NCBI RefSeq assembly: GCF_009707545.1
Contig: NZ_WLYK01000017.1
Location: forward strand, 1 to 64,000
Reading direction: 5' to 3'
DNA from: Nakamurella alba
GTDB taxonomy: Bacteria; Actinomycetota; Actinomycetes; Mycobacteriales; Nakamurellaceae
Length of the DNA stretch: 64,000 nt
Notes under the pieces: model-generated
Database searches by the model: none
The model's input: the letters and a program-made list of their open reading frames with translations, nothing else
What the model was told of the DNA's origin: nothing
Program-made: the position numbers and the translations under genes
Part shown: positions 43,366 through 51,895 of the stretch, in pieces
Layout of the letters: every line of letters begins with the position of its first letter
Numbering within the stretch: the first letter of the stretch is position 1

Positions 43366-44121
43366 GTGGCCACTGCAGAAGGCGGCACCGTCGTACTGAC
43401 CGGGGCGACCGGCGGTATCGGCGAGGCGACGGCGAGGCGGCTCGCCGCCGACGGTCACACGGTCCTGGTGACCGACCTCGACGGCGGTCGGTGCGCCGCT
43501 CTCGCGGACGAGTTGCGCGCCGCCGGGGGCTGCGCCGAGCCGTTCGCCCTGGACGTCGGGGACGAGTCGCAGTGGGCGGCGCTGGCCACCCGACTGCAGG
43601 AGAACGGTGACACCACGGTTGGTCTGGTGAACAACGCCGGGATCGCATCCATGGGCACCGTGGAGTCCGAGACGGTGGCCGACTGGGAGCGGGTGCTCCG
43701 GGTGACGCAGACCGGGGTCTGGTTGGGGATGAAGCACATCGGCCCGTTGCTGGCCGGACCCGGCGGCGGATCGATCGTGAACATCTGCTCGATCTTCGGC
43801 ACCGTCGGCGGTTTCGGCGGCGAGGTGGCCTACCACGCGGCGAAGGGCGCGGTCCGCACCATGACCAAGAACGCCGCGCTGTACTGGGCCGGGCAGGCGG
43901 TCCGGGTCAACTCCGTCCATCCCGGCTTCATCGAGACCGAGCGGTCGAAGAAGATGTGGGCCGGCACCGAGCGCCGGGAGCGCATGGTCGGTGGGACGCC
44001 GATGGGCCGGCTGGGTGCGCCGTCCGAGGTCGCCGGGGTGATCGCCTTCCTGCTCTCGCCGGACGCGAGTTACGTCACCGGCTCCGAGCTGTACGTGGAC
44101 GGCGGCTGGACGGCGCGCTGA
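43366..44121 (+). CDS. SDR family oxidoreductase (3-hydroxyacyl-CoA/steroid dehydrogenase-like)
   Basis: A 251-residue classical [11 protein letters not shown] (12-19), NNAG, catalytic Ser in NICSIFG and YHAAKG (Tyr-x3-Lys), ending [13 protein letters not shown]. The GTG start has TGGAGG upstream. It resembles 3alpha/20beta-hydroxysteroid and 3-hydroxyacyl-CoA dehydrogenases, a large and ambiguous group. Divergent from the MaoC-like gene across operator C and convergent with the TetR gene, whose coding sequence it overlaps by 47 bp. Confidence 0.87.
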   Translation: MATAEGGTVVLTGATGGIGEATARRLAADGHTVLVTDLDGGRCAALADELRAAGGCAEPFALDVGDESQWAALATRLQENGDTTVGLVNNAGIASMGTVESETVADWERVLRVTQTGVWLGMKHIGPLLAGPGGGSIVNICSIFGTVGGFGGEVAYHAAKGAVRTMTKNAALYWAGQAVRVNSVHPGFIETERSKKMWAGTERRERMVGGTPMGRLGAPSEVAGVIAFLLSPDASYVTGSELYVDGGWTAR

Positions 44122-44857
44122 CCTTCACCGGCGGTGCGGGCCCGTCGGGGGCCGGGCTCGCGCCGTCCGCCGCCGTCCCGGCGGACGGGCGGCGTGTCCG
44201 GGTCGGCGTCGCGGCGACAGGGCCGTCGGCGTCGCCGATGTCGACCCCACGGGCGAAGCGCTCGACCCCCGCGGTCATCATGTCGCTGATCTCCGGCAGG
44301 CTGAGCGCACCACCGGGCCGGTACCAGTCCCACACGCTGATCACCAGGCCGAGCGTCGCCCGGCCGATCAGCGTGGCGTTGCGTTCCGGGAAGATCCCGG
44401 TGTCCATGCCCCGCTGCATCAGGTCGGTCCAGTTGTGCTCGATCTGTTGCACCAGGGCCCGCGAGGCCTGCCTCTCCTCCTCCTCGCGCACCGAACCACG
44501 CGGGTGCGCCAGCATCGAGGTGTGCGTGTGCAGGATGCGCATCTGCAGCACCTCCTGCTTCTTCACGTCGTAGGCGGTCCGGACGGCGGCCCGGAGCGCG
44601 GGCAGCGGCTCGAGACCCTGCGTGGCGGCGGTGAAGTTGTCCGCCGAGCGGGCGAGCTCCATGTGCATGATGGTCAGCAGGCAGTGGGCCTTCGACTCGA
44701 AGTAGTGGTAGAGCGCGGTCTGCCCGATGCCGACCCGGTCGGCCACTGCCGACCATTTCGTGTGCTCGTAACCGGTCTCGCCGAAACTGCGCACCGCCGC
44801 CTGCAGGATCGCCGCCCGCTTGCTGCGCGGGCCGGCCTCCGCCACCGTCGTCGCCAT
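44075..44857 (-). CDS. TetR-family regulator of the acyl-CoA degradation island (KstR2-like C-domain)
   Basis: A 260-residue repressor. The helix-turn-helix lies at about 12-60 ([20 protein letters not shown], then [16 protein letters not shown]). The effector domain ends with [16 protein letters not shown], which resembles the C-terminal part of KstR2 (cholesterol ring regulator). KstR2 senses an acyl-CoA, so a CoA-thioester inducer is plausible. The shared operator (site F) lies at its predicted transcription start, 52 bp upstream of ATG, implying autoregulation. Five more copies at island promoters suggest it controls the region. Its operator differs from the known KstR2 palindrome as I recall it. 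Confidence 0.86.
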   Translation of the reverse strand: MATTVAEAGPRSKRAAILQAAVRSFGETGYEHTKWSAVADRVGIGQTALYHYFESKAHCLLTIMHMELARSADNFTAATQGLEPLPALRAAVRTAYDVKKQEVLQMRILHTHTSMLAHPRGSVREEEERQASRALVQQIEHNWTDLMQRGMDTGIFPERNATLIGRATLGLVISVWDWYRPGGALSLPEISDMMTAGVERFARGVDIGDADGPVAATPTRTRRPSAGTAADGASPAPDGPAPPVKVSAPSSRRPRTARSR

Positions 44858-44908
44858 GCCGTCCTCCTCGTCCCGTGCACCAGGCGGTGCCGTACCACCC
44901 CGGGGATC

Positions 44909-44926
44909 GACCCGACCTCAGTTCGA
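44909..44926. promoter_or_regulatory. Shared operator, site F (TetR autoregulation)
   Basis: Minus strand TCGAACTGAGGTCGGGTC. A -10-like TAGGAT (44938-44933) precedes it, so the predicted start falls at the operator's upstream edge. Confidence 0.65.
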
Positions 44927-44932
44927 TGGACG

Positions 44933-44938
44933 ATCCTA
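44933..44938 (-). promoter_or_regulatory. -10 element of the island TetR gene
   Basis: TAGGAT on the minus strand, 6-7 nt upstream of site F and overlapping the end of the preceding gene. No clear -35. Confidence 0.4.
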
Positions 44939-46144
44939 ACGCCTGGGCTCCCGGGGCAGGCCCAGCACGCGCTCGGACAGGATCGTGCGCTGGATCTCGT
45001 CGGTGCCACCGGCGATGCTGTAACCCGGGGCGCCGAGCACGTGCTCGGTCCAGGCCCAGCTACCCCAGCTGCCGTCATCGGCCACCAGACGCGGTCCCAG
45101 CAGGTCGGCGACCAGGTCGGAGGTCTCGCGCAGGGTCCGGGTGGCGACCAGCTTGCCGACCGACGCCTCAGGGCCGGGCTGACCGCCGGCGGACAGCGTG
45201 GCCATCACCCGCAGTCCGAGCGCCCGTTGCACCAGCGTCCGCACCGCCAGGTCCGCCGCGGCCGCCCGGCGGGCGGCATCCAGATCCGGCTGGTGACCGG
45301 CCAGATCGACAGCCCGCAGGGCGTTGTCGATGCCCAACGATCCGGAGTCCAGCCGTTCGGCGGCGAGCACCGTCTGGGTGACCCGCCATCCCTCGCCCAC
45401 CGGTCCCAGTCGGTCCGTGTCCGGGACGTGCACCCCCTCGAGGTACACCTCGTTGAAGCTCTCGCCGCCGGTCATCTGGCGGATCGGCCGGACGGTGACC
45501 CCCGGCGCGTCCATCCGCACCATGAACGCCGTGATGCCGGCGTGCTTGGCCGCGTCCGGATCGGTCCGGCACACCGCCAGCCCCCAGGTCGACACCCGGG
45601 CACCCGAGGTCCAGACCTTGTGCCCGTCAAGTCGCCAGCCGTCGGACTCCCGGACCGCCCGGGTGCGCACCGCGGCGAGGTCCGACCCGGCCTCGGTCTC
45701 CGAGAACAACTGGCAGGTCAGCTCGTCGGAGCGCAGCAGCTTCGGCAGCCAGCGCGCGGTCTGCTCGGGGATGCCCCAGGCGGCGATCGCCGGGGCGATC
45801 AGCTGGCAGGTGACCGGGAAGATCTCGGTCCGCTGCGGGACGTCGAAGTCGGCCTCCTCCATCCGGTACAGGTACTCGTAGTGGGTGGGCAGCGAGCGCC
45901 CGCCGACGGCTGGGTCGAAGGCCAGTGCGCCCCAACCGCTGTCGTAGCGCAGCCGCTCCCAGTCCCGGGTGGCATCGGTGTACCGGTGCTCCTCCTCCTC
46001 GGTCCAGTTCTCGAAGACCGCGACCGCATCGGACCCGCTGCCCCATCGCGTCGAGGTGTCACGCGGTGCCGCGACCTCGGCGAGCCAGCCACGCGCGGCG
46101 CGGCGGAACTCCTCTGGCGTCGGCACGATCGTCTCAGCGGACAT
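44936..46144 (-). CDS. Acyl-CoA dehydrogenase, subunit 1 of a probable heteromeric pair
   Basis: A 402-residue FadE-type flavoprotein. Conserved parts are CQLFSETEAGSDLAAVRTRA (FAD/substrate signature, split CQLFSETEAGSDL and AAVRTRAV), DGHKVWTSGA, and a C-terminal SIAGGTDEIQRTILSERVLG. The usual MCAD catalytic Glu position (YEGT) reads AGGT, as in alpha2beta2 enzymes such as FadE26-FadE27, where the base lies elsewhere. It introduces a 2,3-double bond in a CoA ester. It overlaps the second dehydrogenase gene by 11 bp. ATG 46144 is used; longer frames intrude on the neighbour. Confidence 0.88.
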   Translation of the reverse strand: MSAETIVPTPEEFRRAARGWLAEVAAPRDTSTRWGSGSDAVAVFENWTEEEEHRYTDATRDWERLRYDSGWGALAFDPAVGGRSLPTHYEYLYRMEEADFDVPQRTEIFPVTCQLIAPAIAAWGIPEQTARWLPKLLRSDELTCQLFSETEAGSDLAAVRTRAVRESDGWRLDGHKVWTSGARVSTWGLAVCRTDPDAAKHAGITAFMVRMDAPGVTVRPIRQMTGGESFNEVYLEGVHVPDTDRLGPVGEGWRVTQTVLAAERLDSGSLGIDNALRAVDLAGHQPDLDAARRAAAADLAVRTLVQRALGLRVMATLSAGGQPGPEASVGKLVATRTLRETSDLVADLLGPRLVADDGSWGSWAWTEHVLGAPGYSIAGGTDEIQRTILSERVLGLPREPRR

Positions 46145-47225
46145 GGCTGTTCCCTCCCGGCAGTCCGAGCAGATCGGCGATCTGCAGCCGGATCTCGTGC
46201 GCCGATCCGAACAGGCCGGCCGATGCGCGCACCCGCCGGACGTACCGGTGCGCGGGATGTTCCCAGGTGAACCCGATCCCGCCGTGCAGCTGGACGTACT
46301 CCTTGACCGCCAGGGCGGCGGCATTCCCGGCGGTCAGCTGCGCTGCGGCCGCGGTCACCGGCAGCAGCTCGGGCGCCCCGACCGCGCAGGCCGCGGCGAG
46401 CGCCACTGCCGACCGGGCCGCCTCGAGCTCCACCAGCAGATCGGCGAGCCGGTGCTTGACGGCCTGGAAGGAGCCGATGGGGCGGCCGAACTGCTGCCGG
46501 CCGGTCACGTAGGCCACCGTCTCGCGCAGGGCATGATCGGTGATCCCGACCGACTCGGCGGCCAGGGCGATGCTGCCGATGGCCAGCGCGGGGTCGAGAT
46601 CCGCCTCCCGGGCGAGTATCCGGGCGGGGACATCGGTGAGATCGAGCCGCACCAGCGGCCGGGTCGGGTCCAGCACCGTCAGACCGGTCCGGGTGATGCC
46701 GTCGGCATCCCCGGCACAGCAGACCAGCACGGGCGTACCTGCGGTGTCGGTCGCGACGAGCAGGACCAGGTCGGCGTCAGGGTCGAGCACCGGCCCGGCC
46801 GACCCGGTGACCCGGTCGCCCTCGAGCGTCACCGAGCTGTGCTGCGGCAGAGCGAGTGTCGCCCGGAGCGAGCCGTCGGCGATGCCCGGCAGCAGATCTG
46901 CCGCATCCGGCAGACCGGCCAGCACCGCGACCGCGAAGGCGCCGGACAGCAGCGGCGCATCTGACAGTGTTGCCCCCGCCGCCTCCATCACCACCGCGAG
47001 ATCCCGTGCATCACCGCCGCTCCCGCCTGCCTCCTCCGGGATCAGCAGTCCGACCAGGCCCAGCGCGGCCAGCTCTGCCCATCCCTGCCCGGCGGACCCG
47101 GACAGCACGTCGCGGGCCATCCCGGCCAGCGCGACCTGCTCCTCACCGCGGGCCAACAGGCCGGGATCGACCTGCAGGCCGGCGATGTCGGGTGTGACCG
47201 GACCGGTCGTCGTTGTCGTGGGCAC
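46134..47225 (-). CDS. Acyl-CoA dehydrogenase, subunit 2 of the probable pair
   Basis: A 363-residue, shorter and more diverged FadE-like subunit: N-terminal helical domain with LGLVGLLIPEEAGGSGGDAR, RQQFGRPIGSFQAVKHRLAD and a C-terminal LHGGIGFTWEHPAHRYVRR. The middle beta domain lacks the clear SETEAGSD substrate motif. In mycobacteria, adjacent FadE genes of this type assemble into alpha2beta2 tetramers acting on steroid side chains or other bulky CoA esters. GTG has GAGGAGG upstream. An incomplete operator-like TCGAACTG lies 51 bp before the start. Confidence 0.86.
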   Translation of the reverse strand: MPTTTTTGPVTPDIAGLQVDPGLLARGEEQVALAGMARDVLSGSAGQGWAELAALGLVGLLIPEEAGGSGGDARDLAVVMEAAGATLSDAPLLSGAFAVAVLAGLPDAADLLPGIADGSLRATLALPQHSSVTLEGDRVTGSAGPVLDPDADLVLLVATDTAGTPVLVCCAGDADGITRTGLTVLDPTRPLVRLDLTDVPARILAREADLDPALAIGSIALAAESVGITDHALRETVAYVTGRQQFGRPIGSFQAVKHRLADLLVELEAARSAVALAAACAVGAPELLPVTAAAAQLTAGNAAALAVKEYVQLHGGIGFTWEHPAHRYVRRVRASAGLFGSAHEIRLQIADLLGLPGGNSHVR

Positions 47226-47275
47226 CGGCCCACCTCCTCGTGCACCTCTGGTCGGTCCTGCAGCGGTCCGCGGGA

Positions 47276-47290
47276 TCGAACTGCAGGATC
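47276..47290. promoter_or_regulatory. Possible degenerate shared-operator half-site
   Basis: TCGAACTGCAGGATC shares the first eight bases of sites E and F and stands at about the same distance (51 bp) from the acyl-CoA dehydrogenase start as site F does from its gene. The second half does not match. Confidence 0.25.
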
Positions 47291-47300
47291 CTCGTACGGT

Positions 47301-48362
47301 CTACGGACGTCGGTAGCGCGTGATCTCGCCGGCGGACTCTGTCGCGAGCTCGCCCCGCTGCGCGAGAACGTCCAGATGGGCGACGGTCTCGCAGACGGCC
47401 AACATCCGGTCGAAGTCGCGCAGGTCCTCGAACGGACGGCGGCTGTTGGTCCAGCGCAGCCGCCGGGCGACCTCCCCGCCGGCGGACGGTCCGCGGCCGA
47501 CGACCACCGCGAGCGCCTCCGCCAGTCGGTCGTCGTGGTGCCGGAGCAACTCGCGGACCCGGGCGTGCACCTGTGGCACGGGATCACCGTGGGCCGGCAG
47601 CATCCGGGCGTCGTCCAGGTCGAGCACGGCCTGCAAGGAGTCCAGGTAGTCGCCGAGCGGCAGCCCGCCGTCCGCCAGCTCGAACCCGATCGACGGGGTG
47701 ATGTGCGGCAGGACGTGATCACCGGTGAACATCAACCCGGCCGCGTGGTCGACGAACATCAGGTGCCCGCGGGTGTGCCCGGGTGTGTGCACCACCTGCA
47801 GCCGCCGGTCGCCGAGCTGGAACTTCCCGGGCTGCAGCCACTCGTCGGGGTCCTCCCAGATCGAGGCCTCGTAGCGGTCGTCCGCCTGCATCTCGGCGAG
47901 AATGCTGTCCGCCAGCAGGCTCTCGCCCGCCGCGCGGAGGGTGACCAGCGAGCTGACCGGCACGTCGGTGGCGATGCGGCGCAGCGTGGTGAGCCCGGGG
48001 CGTTCGCCCAGCCCCAGATACACCCGGCAGCCGACCTCACGGCGCAGCGTGATCGCCTGCGTGTAGTGGTCCCGGTGGATGTGCGTGGCCAGCACCGTGC
48101 GGATGTCGGACAGTGACCTGCCCAGCTCCGCCAGTCCCCGCCGCAGCTCACCCATCGCCTCCGGGGTGGCCCAGCCGGCGTCGATCAGCGCGATGCCGTC
48201 CGGCAGGTCGATCACGTAGACGTTGACCGCCCGCAGGCCGTCCTGCGGCAGCGACAGCGGCAGCCGGTGCACGCCGGGCGCGACCGGGTGCGGCCCCGGG
48301 AGTGCCCAGCGGTGCCGGTCGGCATGCCCGGCGACGGCGAGGGGCGTGTGCCCCCCGGTCAC
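47301..48362 (-). CDS. Metallo-beta-lactamase-fold hydrolase (glyoxalase II-like)
   Basis: A 353-residue MBL protein with THIHRDHYTQ (HxHxDH), HTPGHTRGHLMFVDHA, MFTGDHVLPH (bridging Asp) and a winged-helix-like C-terminal tail (about 265-350, RRLRWTNSRRPFEDL) typical of LACTB2-type hydrolases. It likely hydrolyses a thioester or ester. GTG at 48362 overlaps the stop of the SDR gene upstream (GTGA), tying it to the ligase-SDR operon. With the other MBL gene at 40283 it gives the island two such hydrolases. Confidence 0.83.
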   Translation of the reverse strand: MTGGHTPLAVAGHADRHRWALPGPHPVAPGVHRLPLSLPQDGLRAVNVYVIDLPDGIALIDAGWATPEAMGELRRGLAELGRSLSDIRTVLATHIHRDHYTQAITLRREVGCRVYLGLGERPGLTTLRRIATDVPVSSLVTLRAAGESLLADSILAEMQADDRYEASIWEDPDEWLQPGKFQLGDRRLQVVHTPGHTRGHLMFVDHAAGLMFTGDHVLPHITPSIGFELADGGLPLGDYLDSLQAVLDLDDARMLPAHGDPVPQVHARVRELLRHHDDRLAEALAVVVGRGPSAGGEVARRLRWTNSRRPFEDLRDFDRMLAVCETVAHLDVLAQRGELATESAGEITRYRRP

Positions 48363-49195
48363 AGCGGGATCCCGCCGGTGCACAGCAGCACGTGCCCGGT
48401 GATGTAGTCGCTCTCCGGCAGACACATCAGGTACACCGCACCGGCGGCCTCCTCCGGCGTCGCACCGCGGCCGAGGGAGATGGTCCGTTCGATCGCCTCG
48501 ATGTGCTCGGTGCGGACCGCCTTGGCGATGCTGCGCTCCCCCACCTGCAGACTGCTGTCGGCGTCCGGGGTGTCCACCGGGGCGGTCAATCTGGTCCGGA
48601 TCAGCCCGAAGGCGACGCTGTTCACGTTGACCCGGTAACGACCCCACTCCTTCGCGAGAGTGGCGGTCACCCCGTTGATCCCGGCCTTCGCCGCGGCGTA
48701 GTTGACCTGCCCGGCGTTCCCGCCGATGCCCACCGCGGAGGAGATGTTGACGACCTTGCGGAAGACCTCGTGACCGCTCTGCGTCTCCAGCTTCGCCTGC
48801 TCGCGGAACCACGGCGCGGCCGCCCGCAGGATCCGGAACGGCGCCTTCAGGTGGATGTCCAGCATCGCGTCGAACTGCTCGTCCGACATCTTCCCGATGA
48901 TGCCGTCCCAGGTGTACCCGGCGTTGTTGACGATGATGTCGAGACCGCCGAGCGTGTCCACCGCGGTACCGACGAGGCGGTCACCCATGTCCGGCGCCGT
49001 GACGTCACCGGCCAGCGACTCGGCGCGGATACCGCCGGCGCGCAGGGCGTCCCGGGTCTCCTCCAGGACACCGGCATCGAGATCGTTGAGCAGCAGGCGC
49101 GCACCGCTGCCGCCGAGCTTCTCGGCGATGGCCCGGCCGATGCCGCGGCCGGCACCGGTGATCAGCGCGACCTTGCCGTCGAGTGTTCCGGTCAT
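48359..49195 (-). CDS. SDR family oxidoreductase
   Basis: A 278-residue SDR: TGAGRGIG (13-20), NNAG, a Ser in VNISSAVG, catalytic YAAAK (in VNYAAAKAG) and C-terminal ITGHVLLCTGG. The substrate loop is longer than usual (APVDTPDADSSLQVGERSIA), suggesting a bulky substrate. ATG at 49195 overlaps the stop codon of the CoA-ligase gene (ATGA). Likely a hydroxyacyl-CoA or ring-hydroxyl dehydrogenase of the island. Confidence 0.87.
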   Translation of the reverse strand: MTGTLDGKVALITGAGRGIGRAIAEKLGGSGARLLLNDLDAGVLEETRDALRAGGIRAESLAGDVTAPDMGDRLVGTAVDTLGGLDIIVNNAGYTWDGIIGKMSDEQFDAMLDIHLKAPFRILRAAAPWFREQAKLETQSGHEVFRKVVNISSAVGIGGNAGQVNYAAAKAGINGVTATLAKEWGRYRVNVNSVAFGLIRTRLTAPVDTPDADSSLQVGERSIAKAVRTEHIEAIERTISLGRGATPEEAAGAVYLMCLPESDYITGHVLLCTGGIPL

Positions 49196-50712
49196 GATGC
49201 CGCTCCGATCTGTGTGCCGGCCCGGTGCAGCCGGGCGGCCAGGTCCTTGGCCTCCGGCCGGGACAGCTTGCCGACCCGGGTCTGCGGCAGCGCCTCGACC
49301 TGGAACAGGTACTCCGGCCACTTGGTCTTGGACAGCCCGACGGATCCCAGGTGCGCCAACAGGTCCGGCAGGGCGACGGGGTGGCCCGGCTCGGTGACCA
49401 CCAGCACCCCGATGCGTTCACCGAGCTCGGGGTCCGGCAGCGGCACCACGCACGCGGACTCGATGCCGGGGTGGGAGGCCACCGCGGTCTCCACCTCGAG
49501 CACGTCGATGTTGCGGCCGCCACGGATGATCACGTCCTTCTCCCGGCCCATGATCGAGATCGTGCCGTCGCCGTTGCGCCGCACCAGGTCCCCGGTCGGG
49601 AACCAGCCGTCGGCGGTGACCTCCACCGGGTGCAGCCGCCCGGCCCGGGCGTAGCCGAGGAACAGCGAGGGCCCACGGACCTGGGCCCGCCCGACCTCGC
49701 CCTCCGGGACCGGCAGCCCGTCGGTGTCCACCCCGCGCACCTCGGTGCCGGGGAACGGGCGCCCGTCCCGCCCGAGCCGGACCTCGACCGGGTCGGTCGG
49801 CAGCGGAGAGGTGTGGCCGAGGCACTCGGACATGCCGAACACCCGCAGGATCCTGGTGTGCAGGGCGGTCTCGGCCCGCTGCAGTGCGGCCAGGTCCATC
49901 GGACCACCGCCCACCGTCATCGAGGCGAGATCGTCTCCGGCACCGTGCTCCTCGGCGGCACGGCCGAGTTGCAGCGCCATCGTCGGCACGCACATCACCC
50001 AGCGCACGCCCGCGGCGCCCATCCGTTCCAGCAGGGCGTCCGGACGCCAGCGCGACGCGGTCACCAACGGGCCGCCGAGTTGCAGCGCCACCCCGATACC
50101 GAAGCAGAACGCCGCGGTCGACGAGAGCGGGACGATGGCCGCGATCGGGTCTCCCGGCCGTAGGTCGTTGATCTCGATGGTCCGCGCGCCGGCGTAGGCG
50201 ATGGCGTCGCCGGACTGCACGACACCCTTCGCCCGCCCGGTGGATCCGGAGGTGAGCCCGATCAGGCCGCCACCGGACCAGCGGCCGACCCCGGCCGGAT
50301 CGGTCGTCGCCACGGTCCAGCCGTCCAGCGCCGTGCCCGACGGGCCGGCGCCGAGCAGGGTGGCCAGCTGCCACTCCTCGAAGGCGGACGGGTCGACCAC
50401 CACGGCGTCCGGTCGGATGTCGTCGAAGGCATCGGCCAGCTCCGCGGCGGTGGTGTGCCGGTTCACCACGGCGATGACCCCGCCGGCCCGGCCGACCGCC
50501 ACCGTCGCGGCCAGTGTCCGCCACGAGTTGTCGGCCTGCACCAGCACCGTCCGCGGTACCCCGTCGCCGAGTGCGGCGGCCAGGTCGTCGGCGGCGGCGA
50601 CGATCTCGCTCGCCGGGTGCGGCCCACTGTCGTCGATCACGGCGATGTGGTCCGCGGCGGCCGCCCGGTCCAGGAACTGCTTCACCAACTGCTGCACTGC
50701 CACCAACCCCAC
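49192..50712 (-). CDS. AMP-forming acyl-CoA synthetase (FadD-like)
   Basis: A 506-residue adenylate-forming ligase. The P-loop-like motif reads IGLTSGSTGRAKGVVQ, followed by FGMSECLG (A5), WFPTGDLVRRN (A7), GREKDVIIRGGRNIDVLEVE (hinge and A8) and a C-terminal QTRVGKLSR with the catalytic Lys (A10). It activates a carboxylic acid to its CoA ester, the entry step for the island. A rather short N-domain suggests a small or medium acid. GTG 50712 is used; GTG 50703 is also possible. It leads the operon with the SDR and the MBL hydrolase. Confidence 0.9.
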   Translation of the reverse strand: MGLVAVQQLVKQFLDRAAAADHIAVIDDSGPHPASEIVAAADDLAAALGDGVPRTVLVQADNSWRTLAATVAVGRAGGVIAVVNRHTTAAELADAFDDIRPDAVVVDPSAFEEWQLATLLGAGPSGTALDGWTVATTDPAGVGRWSGGGLIGLTSGSTGRAKGVVQSGDAIAYAGARTIEINDLRPGDPIAAIVPLSSTAAFCFGIGVALQLGGPLVTASRWRPDALLERMGAAGVRWVMCVPTMALQLGRAAEEHGAGDDLASMTVGGGPMDLAALQRAETALHTRILRVFGMSECLGHTSPLPTDPVEVRLGRDGRPFPGTEVRGVDTDGLPVPEGEVGRAQVRGPSLFLGYARAGRLHPVEVTADGWFPTGDLVRRNGDGTISIMGREKDVIIRGGRNIDVLEVETAVASHPGIESACVVPLPDPELGERIGVLVVTEPGHPVALPDLLAHLGSVGLSKTKWPEYLFQVEALPQTRVGKLSRPEAKDLAARLHRAGTQIGAAS

Positions 50713-50757
50713 TCGTCCACGGCCTGCGCCGTCCGGAAGATCGCCTGCGGAAAGTCC

Positions 50758-51078
50758 TCAGGCGGTGAACATCTGGGCCTCGGACCCGAAGACCGCGATG
50801 CGCCGGCCACGCATGTCGCCGACCTGGTCGACGGCCGCCTGCCACTGCGGGCTGGCCAGTGCCGCGTCCATCGCGGCCCGCGACTCGAAGGACAGGATCG
50901 ACACCCCGTCCCAGCCCTTAGAGCGCTCCTCGAACGCGTCCTCGACCTCGGTGTGCAGCCAGCGCAGCAAGCCGGGCAGCTCCACCGTCAGCTCCGCGTG
51001 CGGCCCGCGCCACCAGTCGATGAACTGCTCGTGCGTCCAGTCCGGCGGCCGGGAGGCCAGCAGCACCAGGTTGTACAT
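50758..51078 (-). CDS. EthD-domain small protein
   Basis: A 106-residue dimeric alpha/beta-barrel protein: MYNLVLLASRPPDWTHEQFI, then WWRGPHAELTVELPGLLRW, the EthD pattern RxxxLtxeeFxxyWrxxHaplv. Members assist degradation of ethers, polyketides or aromatic acids, sometimes as cofactor-free monooxygenases or cyclases. No metal site is evident. It starts 1 bp after the SnoaL-like gene stop and is probably co-transcribed with the two NTF2-fold genes. Confidence 0.78.
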   Translation of the reverse strand: MYNLVLLASRPPDWTHEQFIDWWRGPHAELTVELPGLLRWLHTEVEDAFEERSKGWDGVSILSFESRAAMDAALASPQWQAAVDQVGDMRGRRIAVFGSEAQMFTA

Positions 51079-51079
51079 C

Positions 51080-51469
51080 TCAGTTCCCTCCCGGGACGTC
51101 GGAGAAGTTGGCCGCAGGCGAGCGGCCGATCAGCAGCCGGGTCAGCTTCCCGGACGGGCCCACCCGGCCGGCCGCGACGAAGCTCGCCTCGAACTCGCCG
51201 GACCGGCGGACCTCGCCGAGGAACAGCTCGTCGTGACCGGTGATCGCGTGCGAGAGCAGGTGGTGGGTCCGGGTGCCGCGCTCCCGCTGCGCCAGGTAGC
51301 CGACCAGCGCCGCCCGGTCGCCGGCGAAGTCCGCGGCCTGCCCGCCGGTGGAGAAGACGATGCCGAGCTGGAAGTCGTCGTCGACGAGATCCAGGACCCG
51401 GTCCGGGGTGTCGCTGTCCATGATGGCGAACCAGCGGGTCAGGAAGCTGTCGGTGACATCGGCACTCAT
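51080..51469 (-). CDS. NTF2/SnoaL-like protein 1
   Basis: A 129-residue cone-shaped NTF2-fold protein (FLTRWFAIMDSDTPDRVLDL, then VDDDFQLGIVFSTGGQAADF). The family includes ketosteroid isomerase, SnoaL cyclases and limonene-epoxide hydrolase. Catalytic residues cannot be assigned with confidence. Its ATG overlaps the stop of the second NTF2-like gene (ATGA), suggesting a heteromer. Confidence 0.75.
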   Translation of the reverse strand: MSADVTDSFLTRWFAIMDSDTPDRVLDLVDDDFQLGIVFSTGGQAADFAGDRAALVGYLAQRERGTRTHHLLSHAITGHDELFLGEVRRSGEFEASFVAAGRVGPSGKLTRLLIGRSPAANFSDVPGGN

Positions 51470-51849
51470 ACCGAGCCCCCGGGCAGCGCGGGCTCCGCGG
51501 CGTCGAAGAGGGAGAACGACGGGTCGAAGTAGGACTGGTACCCGGCGATCGTCCCGTCGGCGGTCAGCCGGCCGATCGACATGAAGGCCCCGGTGGCCCG
51601 GTGGCCACCCTCCTCGACGACGCCGTAGACCACCTCGGTGTCACCCTCGTGCAGGTGCCGCAGGATCCGGTGCACCCGGTCGGCCGGCGCGCTCCGGCTG
51701 CTGACGTAGTCGCGGTAGTCCTCCCGGCTGCTGCCGGTGACCTGCCGGCCGGGCAGCGCCAGCAGGAACGTCACGTCGGGCGCCATCAGCGCCAGCGCCT
51801 CCTCGAACCGGCCGGCGTCCAGGTGCGCCATGTACTCGGGTACTGCCAT
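51466..51849 (-). CDS. NTF2/SnoaL-like protein 2
   Basis: A 127-residue NTF2-fold protein (YMAHLDAGRFEEALALMAPD, TFLLALPGRQVTGSSREDYR, FDPSFSLFDAAEP). It resembles its neighbour in fold but only weakly in sequence. Tandem NTF2-like genes next to SDRs and acyl-CoA dehydrogenases occur in steroid and terpenoid degradation clusters, where they isomerise or hydrate ring intermediates; the role here is inferred. Confidence 0.76.
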   Translation of the reverse strand: MAVPEYMAHLDAGRFEEALALMAPDVTFLLALPGRQVTGSSREDYRDYVSSRSAPADRVHRILRHLHEGDTEVVYGVVEEGGHRATGAFMSIGRLTADGTIAGYQSYFDPSFSLFDAAEPALPGGSV

Positions 51850-51895
51850 CGTTCCTCCTCCTCGAGTGAACGGACCGCGCTGCCGCCTCCGGGCG

